Shown here one piece after another: positions 49,291 through 62,942 of a stretch of 64,000 nucleotides of DNA (the first letter of the stretch is position 1; each line of letters opens with the position of its first letter). The notes under the pieces were generated by a model. The model made no database searches, was not told the origin of the DNA, and was given only the letters and a program-made list of their open reading frames with translations. A program made the translations under genes and the position numbers. Where the stretch lies: NCBI RefSeq assembly GCF_022539315.1, contig NC_066333.1, forward strand, positions 14,447,501 through 14,511,500, read 5' to 3'. The stretch is from Serinus canaria. Taxonomy: Eukaryota > Chordata > Aves > Passeriformes > Fringillidae.

Positions 49291-52200
49291 TAAAATGGCT
49301 TATGAGAGACAATCTTAAGTACATATCATCAGGGCATAGACAGTGTTCCTAGGAAATGAGATCCTGGGATTTTGTTACGTGTTCGCAATGTAGATGAAGT
49401 TTGTGGGTCACCTGAGATAATGCTATGCGGGCTTTAGAGTCACAGGTAATTTAGAGCAAGTGTCAGTGAACTGATGGCAGTCAGCTGAACTGGTCTACTT
49501 CAGTTAGGTGAAGTCCTAGGCTGTGTTGCAACTAATGAAGAGTATTCCATGGGCTTCAGGGAACTAGATTTAATTTTAAAGTTTTCCTCTGTGTTGTCTA
49601 TTTAATGTTTAGTGTATTAAGTGTATTTCCATCACTGGGAAAAGAAAGAGTAGAAGAGGAAGATAATAATCTTTCTGATGGCAAAGTTCTTCAGCTTAGA
49701 TTGTTATCTTGAAATATTACTTGAAGAAATTCTATTTTTTGCTGCAGTTTTATTCATCATCTTGATTTTACTTCTTTTGGATACTGCTTGATGTTTCTAG
49801 TCTTTCTGATGCTTTTACCTCCCTCCTGAAAAAAGAGTAGCTGTGTACAGCCTGGAACCTGATTAAACATCCCCTGGTGCTGATAGGATCTTAGTAGTTG
49901 GAGCCTCTAATGTAGAACTGGTTGCAATCTGCAGGCATGCAATCTTCACTATGAACACAGTGAATGTAAGTAATATGAGTTGAATCCTGAAAAATGCATG
50001 TGTTGTTTACTGGGCCTTTACTTTTGAAACACTTTTGTTAAAATACCATTAAGACTGAGTAGACTCAGACTTGTCCAAATTTATTTCTCTACATAAAAGT
50101 GGAATGAAGTAAACCACACTGTTCAACCAGACTTTGTCCTGAAAGCATTTTGAAGAGTGCCATGGTACAGTAAAATGATTAATATAATCTCATTATTGTA
50201 GAACAGGGAAAATGACATGAAGAGGCCAGTAAAAGGGAGAATATTCCAAAGGCTTGAGAGAATTACACATGTAGCTTTCTTAAGTTTCTTTTGAAAATCC
50301 AAACACATACATTTTCTATTGATATTTGAATGGACTGGAATCTTCCAGGGATAGATATTCAGAAAAGGGCATGGTTAAGCAAAGAGGAGGGGTTTGGGGG
50401 GTTTTTTAAGTCTACAATAATGAGATTATTCAAAGTGTTATAGAGATAACATTGTACAGGCGGGAGAGATATGTAGAAATTAATGGTAATGAGTCCTGAA
50501 GAATTTCAGAGGTGAGAAATATAGCTTTTTGGGGCCATGAAGTGAATTGGGATCTTCTGACCTGTCTTGAGAATGCAAATATTAGTGACTGGGGGGAGGA
50601 GGGACTAGCAGAGGTCAGGGCAATGATAGAGAAGAGACAATGGCCCTTCTGCAGCACCAGCCTGTCTTTCACTTCACAAAAGGTTTTTGCAATTTAAATG
50701 AAAACCGCTCCTCCTTCAGAAAGGGATCTCTCTTTGGAGTGAGAAACACTGCGACGTATTTCTCTATGACTTTCCTTCAGTTCCACCTCCCTCCATCAGT
50801 CAAAGCATGAATTTGGTTTGACTGGCTTTTTTTCTTGCAGAATTCCAGTGTAAACAGCGGTATGCTGGAAGTGCAGATAATGTCCGGGATCTTTTTAGAG
50901 CTTTCTTTGTATAAGACTTTTTCTGTGAAGTGCTGCCAGATCAGCACACTCGATTAGTCCCGGAATACCACCGTGCTGAAAATGTGCGTGCGTGTGAATT
51001 TTGCATGCATCAACTTGCAGTGCCCCCATGTCCCTAAGCGTCCATGAGTGACTGAGATGGTCCTGGTTCACTTCTAGAGACGACTCAGTAACACTCACTG
51101 CCCTGGAATTTGTATTTGCCGATGCAGTGAGAGTGAGAGAGGTACAGCAGAGGTGGTCTGAGCTAAATTTGTCACCCAGAAAGAGAAAACCTTTCTAGAT
51201 GGTAATTCGGCCTCTCTTCTTAAGCATCCCTCTAAAACAGTGACTCATCCTCTAAGTTGCTTGTCCATTGCTCTGTCGTAGTGGGAGCCTGGATCAGTAA
51301 CTCAGGGAAGGCTTCAGCTTTCAAGGGGTGTGAGTAGATGAGGTCAGTCCTCACTTAAGCCCCAGAGATTTATTGACAGAAGCCATTTTGTGCTGGACCT
51401 CTGTCAAGAAATTCAAAGTGAGAGGAAAGCAGTTGGAATGTCTGAGTCCTTAAAGCACAGCTGAAAGTCCCCGTGCTGTGCAATGCCAGTATTTTGTGTT
51501 TTATTTAACGTTATAGGCAGTGTAACAACGACAAGATAGATATAAGATAAATCAGCCAAGTGTGGTCATAACTGCAGGAATCTTAAAATTCAGGATTGGC
51601 TAAGGACAAATCAGAGTTTTGGAATTATCTCAGGCATGTACTTCATATTAGCAGTAGCTGTTTCTCTTATCTAGTATTTAAAAAAATAATCAAGTTTATT
51701 TATTCAAACATTTTATTCATACATGCACTTATTAATTAATTTTAAATAGCAGAATTTCTGACTGCTCCTTTATATTTCATTTAGTATTTATTAGCATTCA
51801 CCATATGTCAGACTAAGAAGTGGGGAAGAAGTTTCAAATTGCCATGATTTGCTTAGTTAATGTTTATTGAATTGCCGGTATGAGTGGTGGTTTTGTAATA
51901 TGGGTACATGTGTCAATACAATTACAAAAAATACCCATCAGAAGTATACTTCAGGTCAAAGGATCTCTCCCTTGTGACATACCTTAATTTTGCAACTGAA
52001 GCTGCATTTCTTTTCTGAAGGTCTTTCCAGTTTCACCTGAAATGGAATCTGCTTATTTTGCAAATATTCATGCAGTCTGCTGCAGGAAGAGATGGTGCCT
52101 CCTGTAACTCCTGTGCTTTTGTGTGTGTGAAATGACTGTGCACCTTCTACAGCTCAGACTGCCTGAGCTGTTTGCAGAGAGTGTTTGATACTCCATGATG

Positions 52201-55200
52201 TGTGTGACTTTTTTTTTTCTTTTTTTTTTTCTTTTTTTTTTTTTTCTTTTTTTTTTTTTTTCTTTTTATTAATCACCTTGGTTAGCTAATAATTTAGTTC
52301 CTCTTCAGGGGATAGATTAAAAAAAAAAGTACCAATAAGCTTTGAGGCTTTAAAGCCAGTTTGATACACAGGAAGCCTGAAATTAGGGCAATAAAAGATA
52401 TTTCTGGTGTTATTTCCTCTTACTAAACACCTCTGTCAATCAGGCAAGTCCCTGTTCATGTGTTTGCTGATGAATTAATTTGCCTGTAGAGCTCAGCTAC
52501 AACTACCGTGTTTTTGCAGAGTTGCTCCCACTCACAGTGGTGGCTCTATTGTTTAGGAGTATTTTAGTGTAATGAACTCATCAGATGCTTAAGTTCTTCC
52601 TTCTTCTCCAGACACTGATAATTTAAAATGTGCTTAATATATATATTAATATAGCAGCCAGTAATTGAGCAGTGAGGGAATACTGGATTGCCAGTAAGAG
52701 GTATAGTAATAGGCTCTTTAAAAGTAGTACTGTTGCTTCAGTATTTCTCCATTTTACATGTGTAATGCTAGTAATGTCAAAGGAGTTGCTTCTGATTTCC
52801 AATATTCTGACTTAATTTCACAACTGAAAAACCTGAGTCAGGCCCAGTATTCTACATTGTATACTGGTGTTTGCCCAGGACAGCAAGAGATGTTGGAAAA
52901 CCATTCTTTTGTATTTGCTCAAGAATTATGTCATCTGTCTTTAAAATCCAGCAGACTCTAGGATGGACTGCAGTAGACCTTGGTTAAGCTGCACAGCCCT
53001 GCAGGCCTTGGCGGGAGCAGCAGAACTGAAGCAGGGTGAGCCTCACCCCAGCTGAGGCATCTGGATTCCAAGCTGGGTGGTGACCCAAGGCTGTGAGCCC
53101 TGCAACACCCTTGAACGGGAATGCCGAAAGATTTGAATAGCCCTGTGCAGTCATTGTTATGTTACTTTGAGATTATTTATTGCATTGTCTTTCAGACCTC
53201 AGGTCAACTCAGGTAAGATCTGCATTTAACATGTGGCATGGGGATGCAGGATTTTGTTTCCTGTCATTTGTGTAGAGCTTTAGCTTATGAACTGCTTATC
53301 TGATAGAAAGCAAAAGAACATGATCAAAATGACAAGGTTCAAAGCTAATAATTGAGTAATATGAGCAAGGATGCATCTGCTCTTAAAACTTGAACTTCAG
53401 CAAACACTCTTTTTAATTTGTCAGACTGTTTCAGTAAAGCTGCAAGGTTCCCAGAGGACCTTTGAGCTGCTTTGCTAAAGAAATACGACTTTTTGGTATG
53501 GAGGCAAATTTAGTAGCAAAACTAATTCAAGTGATGAAAAAACCAGGAATTAAAATTACGTTTGCAAGTTCTTGCTCATATATATGACCCTTGTGCTGCA
53601 GTTGCAAGGTGAAGATGTTAGCAATGGTCGAATGTTGGAATTTATTGTTCATATTGACTCTTAATTGGTCAGTGTGAACACATTTTCTCAGAAACAGGAT
53701 GTCTGCACTTGCAAGAAGCTTTAAACAATTGATGGCACAAGTGTAAAGCAATTTATTAATATTAACTCTGAAAATTCCAGGATCATTTAGATCCCTGGAC
53801 CCTTGTTCTGAATCAGTCCTGATCACTGATGAGTTTAATGAAATTGTCTCACTTTCCTCTTAAGTGCAATGTGACATTCCAGTCAGCTGTTCAGGAAACT
53901 GGTTTTACAGGATTGTGCTTTAAGTTGTTCTTCTCCAGCAACACAGGGACCAGTTGCCTCACCACTGTCTGTTTCTGTTCTCCTTTTCATTTCCCTAAGG
54001 GGCAGGCACCCTTTGCCTCCCTTGCTGTTTAGTAAGAAGTCTCTTGCTATTTCTGAAAGTTTGAGGAAGTATCTGCCTTAAACATGAATTTTGAGAAGGG
54101 GCATGAGCAAACTGTCACTGCCTCATCCCAAGTGTTTGGCTTGTGTTATTTCTGCTATGTAGAAGATGGAAAATACTAATTTTCCCTGGTAAGGCTACAA
54201 GCTGAGCTTAACAAGGCTCATATGAAAAGCATTTAAGGGTTATCCCAGTTGCTTCTAGTGTTTCATGCGTGCAACTGTTTCATGTGACAACAACTAACAA
54301 TTAGCATATTCTTTCTTTAAATTATACTCTGTGCTTTTGTGGTCTAGAGGTGCTGCAAAGACACTAAAAACAATGAGATTTCATTGAAACAGTGGATTAT
54401 GAGGACTGTGAATAGAAGAGCAAAACACTTTTATACAAAAGGGGCCATTAAAAAGTACTTATTTAATGAAATGAACTTTTATACCTCAATTTCATTCTAG
54501 ATTTGTAATATGTTTCTGTTAGTCTGTATTGGAAGGAACTTGTCCAACATGATGTGAAGCAGAAAGGAAACATTTCACTGCTCATTCTGAGTTGTCATAG
54601 ATTTGCTTGAATCCTCCAAGGCTTTGTCGCGTAAAACAAAATATAAATCATGCTTGTGTGTGACATGAGGAGCATCAGCTGTGGCCTGCTGAGTTTGGGA
54701 GTAGCAGACCTCTGGGACAGCAAGTTACAGTGCACAAATAAACATTGTGTTACCACAGCAGAATTTTAAACCAAAACAAGTCTTGTCTGGACTGTTTTCC
54801 TAATACTGAACACATTAAAATGGAAGATGGGGCCTTTACAATCTTTGTTAGGAGAATGAAAATTGATAAGCCTGGTTTCCCATTTTTTCCCTGCTTTGTG
54901 CCATGACCTGTTCTTGTTCTGGATCCATGGGCTCTTCCAGTGCTTCTGTCTTCCTCTGCTGCCCAAACAAACAGCTTGGGTTGCTCAGACCTGGCCCAGT
55001 GTGAGCACAGTGGAGCACTCGGAGTGGCAGGGGAGCAATGCAGTGTGGGGGGAATAAGGAGGAAAGATGTCAGCCATCTTCTTATCTTCTGCTTTTTGTG
55101 TGTGTGAAATCATTATCCTTGTAAGTCCTGACCAGGGTACAACAAGAAGATGGAAGCAGAGCCTACTTTTGTTACCTGTTCATCAGTTTCAGCTCTTTAG

Positions 55201-58200
55201 CAGTCTCAGTGATCTGCAGTTGCTTGTTGTTTCAGTAATACCTGATAGTTTCAGAGAAGAGGAAACCTATGGTGTGCCACAGTAGAGATTTCTGCTCTTG
55301 ATTGCAGTGGAGGGGTGATTGTGATCATCTTGCAGTGTCCTAGGAATAATTTTCATACTTCCAAGATCTCCTAAGAAAGCTGACCGCCATGCTTCCACAT
55401 CTCCTTGGAGGCTAGTTGCTGCAGAGATTGAAGGTGTTGCAGATGAAAAGGTTTATACTGTGGGGTCCCTGAGAGCTCGTTGTGAAAAATCCCAAGGCCC
55501 AGACCCCTTGAATTTATATATGAGTTGTGTAGAGTGTGAAGAGGTTGAAGCAGCATGAGAGAATTTGTCCCAGTAAGTTTAGGTGCCAGACAATGTTTTA
55601 CCTTTTCAACTACTTCCTCTTCTATAACAAAATATTTTGGAATGTAAATAAGATATAGGCACGGCAGTTTATTTAGTATTCATCCTTCATCACCTTCTCT
55701 CTTTTGGCATCACTTTTGTGATGTTCTGGTCCAAATAACTCCGATTTTCCAGCTAAATCAGTAGGTCTCATGAAAGATCATAGCCCTCTCTTCTCCCAAA
55801 AGAGTTGCACACTACTTGTGTAATAGATCTTGGAGTCTGTGTCACCAGGGAACTAGAGGGCTAGTGCTTGTACAGATGAGCTTAGACCCTAATAAAACAA
55901 GCAGCACAAAAAAATCAGTGGGGAAGTTTGGGAAATGCTGACCTGAATGTCAGAATAACATCTCTGGGAAAAGGGTTGCTTTTTCCAAACAGGAAGTGGT
56001 TTGGAAGAAAGTGGTGTTGCCATGTGAACAGGACATGCAGCATTATCTCCGTGAGCTGCTGTTTAATAGCTTGTGGTTTTCATACTTTGAATGACTGTGT
56101 TGCAAAAGATTCTTCTTGCACCTCAGTAGGTACTGAAAAATGGGGAACAAACTTGTTCTGCATCCAGTAAGTTTTGTTAATTTTAGGGGAATTGCATTTT
56201 GGAAAGTAGGCTATTAAATTTGTAAGACCAAAATGTTTTGTAATTTTCTTGTTTTATTATTACTGGATAGACTACTGTCCATGTGCATGAAGGCAAATCA
56301 GAGGCTGTAGGAGTTTTGAAAGACTATCTACAAAGTTGACTGTTTCCCTTCTAAGTCTTTTATCCTTCTTCCTCTCTCTGCTTCTATGCCTTTTTTATTT
56401 TTAGTTTGATTTTCCTCTCTTCTTTTCTCCCTTTCTTGTGCTAACATCATGTGGTCTTTTCAGACAACCATCACAGAAAAGCTGTTTTTTAGATTAACAG
56501 TCTCCACTTCTTTATTGAGTGGCCTGTAACAGCTAATGTAATTTGCACTTCCTGTCTACAGCTATTATTAGACTTTCATACCGGGACTGACATGTAGGTA
56601 ACTATTAGTCACCGGTGGAGCTGCTAATTATGTAGATAATTTGATCATTTCAGTTGGATTTGTTGTCTCCAAACGTTTGTGATTAAAGCAAGGAAAATCA
56701 CTGCCTGACTTACCGTTAGCAAATGAGTGTCTCTAGACTGATGTGCCGCCTTGTATGACTCAGATGCCTGGTTACTAATGCTCAGCTCTCACACCCAGCA
56801 CTGAAGTGGGATGCAGCAGCTATTCCTCCTGTCATCAGGCATCATGCTGAGCACTTCATCTCAGGCAGTTCCCTGACTGCTGCTGAGTGCTACGGTTCCT
56901 GGCCAGATTATTTGCAAGGTGGACTGGCTGGTCCTTTCAAAATAACCCTTCTGTCACTGGCACACGTGTCCTGTTCCTTTGATGCAGGAATCTATTCTTC
57001 AGACTTAGTCCCCACAAACTCCTCTGAGTTCTCCATATCTAGCTGGAATCTAGCCAAGATCTTCTTCCTATTTAGCAATACTAGAGGAGCAATGTGGTTA
57101 TAGTCCCTGAAATTTGTTCAAAAGCGGGTTGAAAATCCAGGACTAAAAACGAGTGTAGGGTCTCTGTGCCTCATTAATCAATGTCTTTTTTACTGGTACC
57201 TGCCCTGTAAAGTGTGAATGGCTGATGAATGACAGAGAGCAATGCCTAAGCTGGAGCTGAGATGTGCCCCTTTTAGAGCTGAAAGTCAGAGGAACATGTT
57301 CACTGTCTGACAAGCAAAACACCAGAGATGAAGGCATTCCATAAGCTGTAAGTTTGGTTTAGTGACATTGCTTCTTAACAGGTTGTAAGCTGCTGCTGAT
57401 CCCAGCAGGCAAAAGGGAAAAAGCAAAGGAGGAGTATGCGCCAGCTGACATGGACCTTGCTCAGGAATAGTTCAGCTTTTAAAAGCTTTTTATTATCAAG
57501 CTGTAGCAAAGCTGCTTTGTGCCCTAAATAAAGACATGGCCAACTTCCCCTCACTCTCTCAGGTGGGTAAGAGAGGTTCTTTCATCCTTTATCACTGCAT
57601 TCCCCAGGGCTCACTCCTTTGTGTGGGAGGCAAGTTAGAAACCACTGACAAGACCAGAGAGAAAAGCTCTCTTCCCTTCTTTGCCGTGGTTATGTAGTTT
57701 ATTGCAGCAGATTCTGTCCTCACTGGCTGCCTTTCAGTCTCTCCTGCAGGTGTTTCCATCTCTGCTGATGCCTGTGCATAGGAAAATCCTCTGCTCTCTT
57801 CAGAAGTGCCTTTTAGCCAGTAGTTGCTAAACCTGGAGTCTTGAGATAGAAATCCCATGCCGTGTTCTTTCCTAAACCCTTCCCACTGAATCAAATATGT
57901 TTGTGGATGTGTTCAGTGCAAATGCAACTTTTCGGTAGCCAGAGTTTGCTTTTCAGGCTGATACTCAGATCACTGTCCATTTGTTTCTGGCCTAGAGCTT
58001 TTTATTGATTTGGCTATTAAAGCCAGAGTTGTGCAGAGCTGAGAGAAGGAGAAACCCGACTTAAGTGAAAAGTTCTAACATTGCTTTGCTGTTTTTTAAC
58101 CCACTGAAATAAAGTGAACAGGACAGTATATATCACAGCCATTGTCTGGTGATTTCCATTTCCCTTCCCTGCATACTGAGGCTGTTGAACTTGTCTCTAG

Positions 58201-58640
58201 CCCCAGCTCATGGCTCTTATGTGCCTCATCTCCAGCAGTGTGACTGTCCCTTCCTTGTTACTGCAGTCCCTTGCTGACACACATCTCTGTGTGCCAAACA
58301 CGCTGCCCCGGGGGCAGAACAGCTGCATCCTGGAGACACAGGAAACCTTCAGAGGAGCCAATGGACCCTGCTGTTGTCTACGGCTAGTAACAGATAATTA
58401 AAGCTAAAAGCTTCAACAAAGGGAAGACATTTATTGTCAGGCAAAGCCCAACAGCTTGTAGGAAATGTCTTTGGTAGTGCTTGCATGCAGCCTGGATATC
58501 TGTGGTTGGGAGTTCCTAAATGTTTGCATTCTTTCAGTCTTAAAGGTAATCAGCCACACTGTGTCGATGGGAACCTAGAGGAAATAAAAGAATGGAATCG
58601 AACTATTATCAAACAATTTGAACATAAATCTTCTTTTATC
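49291..58640. other. Intron 1 segment without recognised genes
   Basis: This is ordinary AT-rich intronic DNA leading to the exon 2 acceptor, with a T/C tract at 52209-52267 and AT-rich stretches near 51690-51790 and 52630-52660. A moderately GC-rich patch lies at 52980-53110. No exon or RNA gene is recognised. Confidence 0.55.
52209..52267. repeat. Interrupted poly(T) tract
   Basis: T blocks of 10, 11, 14, 15 and 5 nt are separated by single C residues. On the minus strand this is an A-rich run with single Gs, preceded by GATTAATAAAAAG, which contains an AATAAA hexamer. Confidence 0.93.
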
Positions 58641-58647
58641 TCTGCAG

Positions 58648-58719
58648 GCATTTCTTCACCGGATCCGACAGAATGCAGTGGACAAAGCTGAGAAGTACAT
58701 AACAGAAGAGAATGTTAAG
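58648..58719 (+). CDS. PREX1: PREX1 coding exon 2: DH domain, second part of the first helix
   Basis: This 72-bp exon encodes residues 55-78, AFLHRIRQNAVDKAEK followed by YITEENVK. It continues exon 1 in phase 0 and belongs to the DH (Dbl-homology) domain that catalyses nucleotide exchange on Rac. The conserved family blocks AFLHRIRQN and TEENVK are both present, while the middle (AVDKAEKYI) is the part that varies between P-Rex1, P-Rex2 and species. The acceptor is TCTCTGCAG at 58639-58647 with a good pyrimidine tract. The donor is AAG-GTATTT at 58720, a weaker +3 to +6 match than the other two donors. The exon is symmetric, so skipping it would keep the reading frame but remove 24 DH residues. 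Confidence 0.95.
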
Positions 58720-61700
58720 GTATTTCTTCTGTCTTCCTTGTTTTCTTGGTAGGAGAAGTGATATACAATGAAAGGCTAGAATTCAGGGTTATGAATATCA
58801 AATATCCTCTTGTCATATTGATGCTTAATAATAAGTTGATTCCCTAAAGAAAAACTGTCAACATGAGCTCCTATCTGTCAATCTGTTTGCCCATTCTTAT
58901 AGCTGTCATTTCCAGTAATTTTTCATCTCACCAGCTAATTTTAGTAAAATTTGACAACAGTATAGTGTTGTCAGAAATACTAACTTTTGGCAAGAGATGT
59001 GAAATGCTAGGTAGAGCACTGAGGAACCATTTCAATGTATTTGAGAGGAAAGGCAGGGAATCCACAGCCCTTGTCTGTTTTGCTTGACAGTATTCACTTA
59101 GCCAATTTGCATCTGCTGTTTTCTACTAATAGAAATTTGATAGGGCTTATGAGAAGGAGGCAGAAATTTTCCTTTGTGTTTTTGTGAAAAGGAATTTGGG
59201 TTTTTGTGGGAGGTCTACATATTGTGAGACCCTTGCATGAGGAGATTCCTGAATGAATTTTGCACTGGCAATAGTTAAGGGACGTAGAGAACTGTGAGGT
59301 ACAGGCTTCTGTAGTGCCTGTGTTCACAGGGGTGCATGTTGTTCATTAATGTCATAAACACACGAAACACTTTCTTGTAGTTATTTGGCTAAAAAACTTA
59401 CCTTGTACACATACGCGCATGAAACCAAACCCCTCTTCATACACAAACGCAAGTGAAATCCACTGGTGAGTGGGACAGAGCACAGTTTGTTTGCCACTGG
59501 ATGGTGCTTTACTGCACTTGTGTTTGGTCCTGGAGCTCCTGAATCAGCAGCAGCTTTGCCCTGTGGGAGCTGGGCAGCTGCAGGAGGTGTGTCACACCTG
59601 CAGCGCTGCTGCAGCTGGTGCATGTTTCCCCTGGCTGTTTCCCATGCCAGGCTTCCTGCATGTACCAGGTGACCAGGGTTCCAGCCGCACCTTGGCTGTC
59701 AGTTCTTGAGGCCAGCACGGTGTGGTATCGGCTGGCTGGCATCAGAAGGGGCTGGGAACAAGACTGCTGGCAGCTTTGTGGAGCTCAGCCTCTTGCTGTC
59801 TTCAAATCTGGAAATTTCCACTCTGCAAAAACTCACTGTCCAGCATCTGGAGTAAGTTTGGGGTGGCTGAAGAAAAAGTAGACAAGTGATTAGTGACAGT
59901 AGACTTTGTGTACATAGAAGTGTTTAAAAACTAAGCTCTGCATGAAAATAAACTTACACAACTATTTGTTGATGTTGATGACAATTATTCTATCATTTTT
60001 CATGTCATCAAAATGAATACTATTTATGACTTCCACATAATCAGATGCAGTGCCTACAAATCCTGTACAGCAGAATTTGTACTTGAAGTTTCTTCATACT
60101 CCTCTGGGGAAGTACCACTTTATTTTTGTCTGAAATGTCTGGGGGGATCTTTTTGAGGCCACTGTGAAACCTCATTTATTGCTGTTATTACAATAACCAG
60201 CTTTCAGAAGAAAACTTCCCTTCAGTAATAAAAGGTTTATGCCTATTTCTGGAGAAACAGAGTTACAAGGCACAGTTTTCATGCGTCTGTATTTTCCAGA
60301 ATTAATATTGTCTCCTCCTTCCACCCCCCATCTCCTGCTATACCGAATAATTTGTCTTTCCTGCAGTTGAAAGATACTTGTTTTTTATTTGCTACTCCTT
60401 TCTACCACCTAGCTGGTAGAGCCAGGAAAAGCAAGGTGGTGGTGGGACTTCTGATAATCTGCCTGCTGATATTATGTGTCTTGAGTCACCAGAGAGCTGT
60501 GAGATGGATGGCAGAAAAAGAGGCTATAAAAGTGATTTGGCAGCTTATGTAAGGAGCAGCCCATCTTTACTCTCTTTCTTCACGTGCAGAAATGCCTAGA
60601 GGAAAATACAGGGCCTTCAGGCAGTCACTCACCTCTGGGCAAAAGGAGAAAGTGGTTTTTAAGATAAGTTGGGTTATTGCCTCCAGTATTATTTTGCATA
60701 TTTCTCCTACAGCTGGTGCTAGGCACGAGAAATTTCACTAATCTTTAGCCACTGTAGCCCTCTCCAGAAAGGCTACACTGAGTCCTGTGCCAGGCCCAGA
60801 TTTTACAAGTGAGCCAGTGACTAACAGCTGCAGCAACATCATAAAAAATTGGTTTGAATTTATTCACTGCCTCATGTGGGAAAAACTCTCCTGATGTGTT
60901 ACTTATATGCTATGCTCGCAGCAGGCACTGTTGTCACTTCACTGATAGAGCAGTTTGAGGGCAGTACAGCTTGAGGGTGTGCACAAGGCTGGTAACTGGA
61001 TTTGGTACAGGAGCCTGTGCAGGCAAGGTCTGTCTGCTGCCTTGATTTTCAAGTGACTCTAACCTGCAAATTCTGCTGCAAGCAGAGCTTTACTGATCAC
61101 CTCAAAATTCATTAGCTTGCACAGATACTCCTTGGATCAAAAACCACCCCTGAAGACTGCTCCTGAAGGATAAAATCATCCCTGACAGATGTTTTCCTCT
61201 TGCTTGTTAATCCCTTTCTGGCACAGCTTCTGGCAAAGCAATGCAGGCAAGGGCTACTGCATCAGCACATCACTTTCAGCCACGTGACAGAACGCTTGCA
61301 GGCTCCACTTGAATTAGCACAGGAAGTTTTTAGGGAACAATGAAAGGATCCTAGATCCCTGGCCTTTTTTAGGGTTCAGAGCCAGTTAGTGCAAATTCAG
61401 TGTGTTGGAATCTTTCATCTTTTTGAGAACTAGAAAGGAGCTCTGAGGCACAAGTGGGCAATTATGATGGTGCAGAGCACTGCATCCAAGAATTCCTGAA
61501 GGGAGAGGGAAGCAAAGACAAGGAAGATAGAACAGGCTCTGCTCTGGACAGGCAGTCAGCTTGAAAGAGGAGTTTGAGATAAATACTCTTTGTGAGTAAC
61601 GGAAGTAAGGAGTTGAACCTGGCTACCTGCAAAGAGGAAGGTCTTGAAGTCCTGATCTTTACTACCCATGCTAAACCAGACAAACTTGTTTTAAACCAGG

Positions 61701-62942
61701 AATTGAGGTTTCAGTCCTAACTTTAATGATTAGACTTAATTTACAGATTATTGTTTGTCTGAATTGCTCCACATCACCAGCCACCAGGCTGACTCAGTGC
61801 TACATCTGGTGAATAAATTCCACTGCATAAAGTTGAAGAGTTTAATGTTAAAGTAAGGCATTTTAGGAAGTGTTTGGAGATGTTAGGCGTGATCACTTCC
61901 CACAGCAAATGCCAGGAAGATGAAGGCTGGTTCTGTCACGCTGCATGCTTTCGGGTCACCTGCTCACTGAGCCAGATCTGAGAGGCTTCTTCCAATGTGA
62001 AAACTTACTTGACTGCACTGCAGGTCTTCTCTTTGCAAGTGACATAGTTAAAGCAAAGTGATAGAAACATTGTCTGCAACACGTATATCACTGCAGACTT
62101 CAGGATTTACTTTGCCCATTTAGCCTTCTCTCCAGTGGCTGCCAGTGCTGTTTAGCTGTCACCTCACATCAGGACTTCTGCCCCTCTCTAGGTACTATTG
62201 CATCTGCTACACGTGGATTCGCACTTTCTTCTCATATTTTGTATGAGAATGACCAAGATTTATAATGTGTTTATAGCATCTTTCACCCTGGTAGTTTATT
62301 CCCCTTAGCATACGTATATTCTAATCACAGGGATCATTTAACTGTCACCATTACCTTTTAATACAAGGTTGAACGAGGGGCCTCTTCCCCTCTACATGTG
62401 CCTTTTGGTGTCACTGAGGTCAGTGAAAGGGAACTTTAAATGCTGCTCTTGAGGTTTGTGAGAAGTGGACGCTATTCTGTACTCTGGGCAGTGTATGGCT
62501 GGATCCATATGGCAGATTTTGTCTCCTATTTAGAGGTAGACCCTTGTGTGTGATACTTTCAAGTCCCTTTCTATCAGAAAGGGATTTCTAATGCAGGGGA
62601 AGGAAAGGCAAACTACTCCCTGCTTCTGTCTCCTGCAAAAAGAGTTTGGCCTTGTGGTTCCATTTACCTGGATGTTCTCATAGGAAATATTCTCAAGACA
62701 TAAAAGAGGTTGCTTGCATTTATCATGCTTAATTTACAGCAGATACTTCAGTAGCAATAAAGATTTTTATAGAGGGCTAGGAAAAGGGCAAATACAGTGT
62801 AATTCATTATTTACAGGTCCCTGTCTGAGCTCTGGATCCTATCATGGTAAGTCTAGAGCTCCACAGTATTTTGGCATTAGTACTTAGCAAAAAATGCTGA
62901 CATATATTAAAAATGAGCAATGTTTTTCTCTTTATATTTCAG
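58720..62942 (+). other. PREX1: PREX1 intron 2 (4.2 kb)
   Basis: The intron runs from donor GTATTT at 58720 to acceptor TTTATATTTCAG ending at 62942, phase 0. Apart from a SINE remnant near 61.6 kb it holds no recognised gene. A moderately GC-rich patch at 59510-59760 carries overlapping chance frames on both strands. Confidence 0.9.
61585..61680 (-). repeat. tRNA-derived (MIR-like) SINE remnant, antisense
   Basis: Read on the minus strand, a TAGTAAAGATCAGGACTTCA block is followed by GGTAGCCAGGTTCAACTCC and a CTTACTTCCGTTACTCAC tail. This corresponds to the MIR head order: ttaagagcacggact, gcctgggttcgaatcc, then the cacttact segment. GGTTCAACTCC at 61609-61619 fits a pol III B box. The copy is too decayed and lacks the cloverleaf pairing of a real tRNA gene. 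Confidence 0.5.

Larger units (their letters stand above)
10009..58647 (+). other. PREX1: PREX1 intron 1 (48.6 kb)
   Basis: The intron is bounded by donor GTGAGT at 10009 and acceptor CTTTTATCTCTGCAG ending at 58647, phase 0. It interrupts the first part of the DH domain between LQS and AFLHR. A very long first intron is usual for this gene in vertebrates. No nested protein-coding gene is recognised inside it. Repeats and a CpG island within it are listed separately. Confidence 0.9.

Noticed and set aside
61585..61680. Possible tRNA gene
   Set aside because: There is a B-box-like element, but no complete cloverleaf or proper anticodon arm could be drawn. A decayed SINE explains it better.
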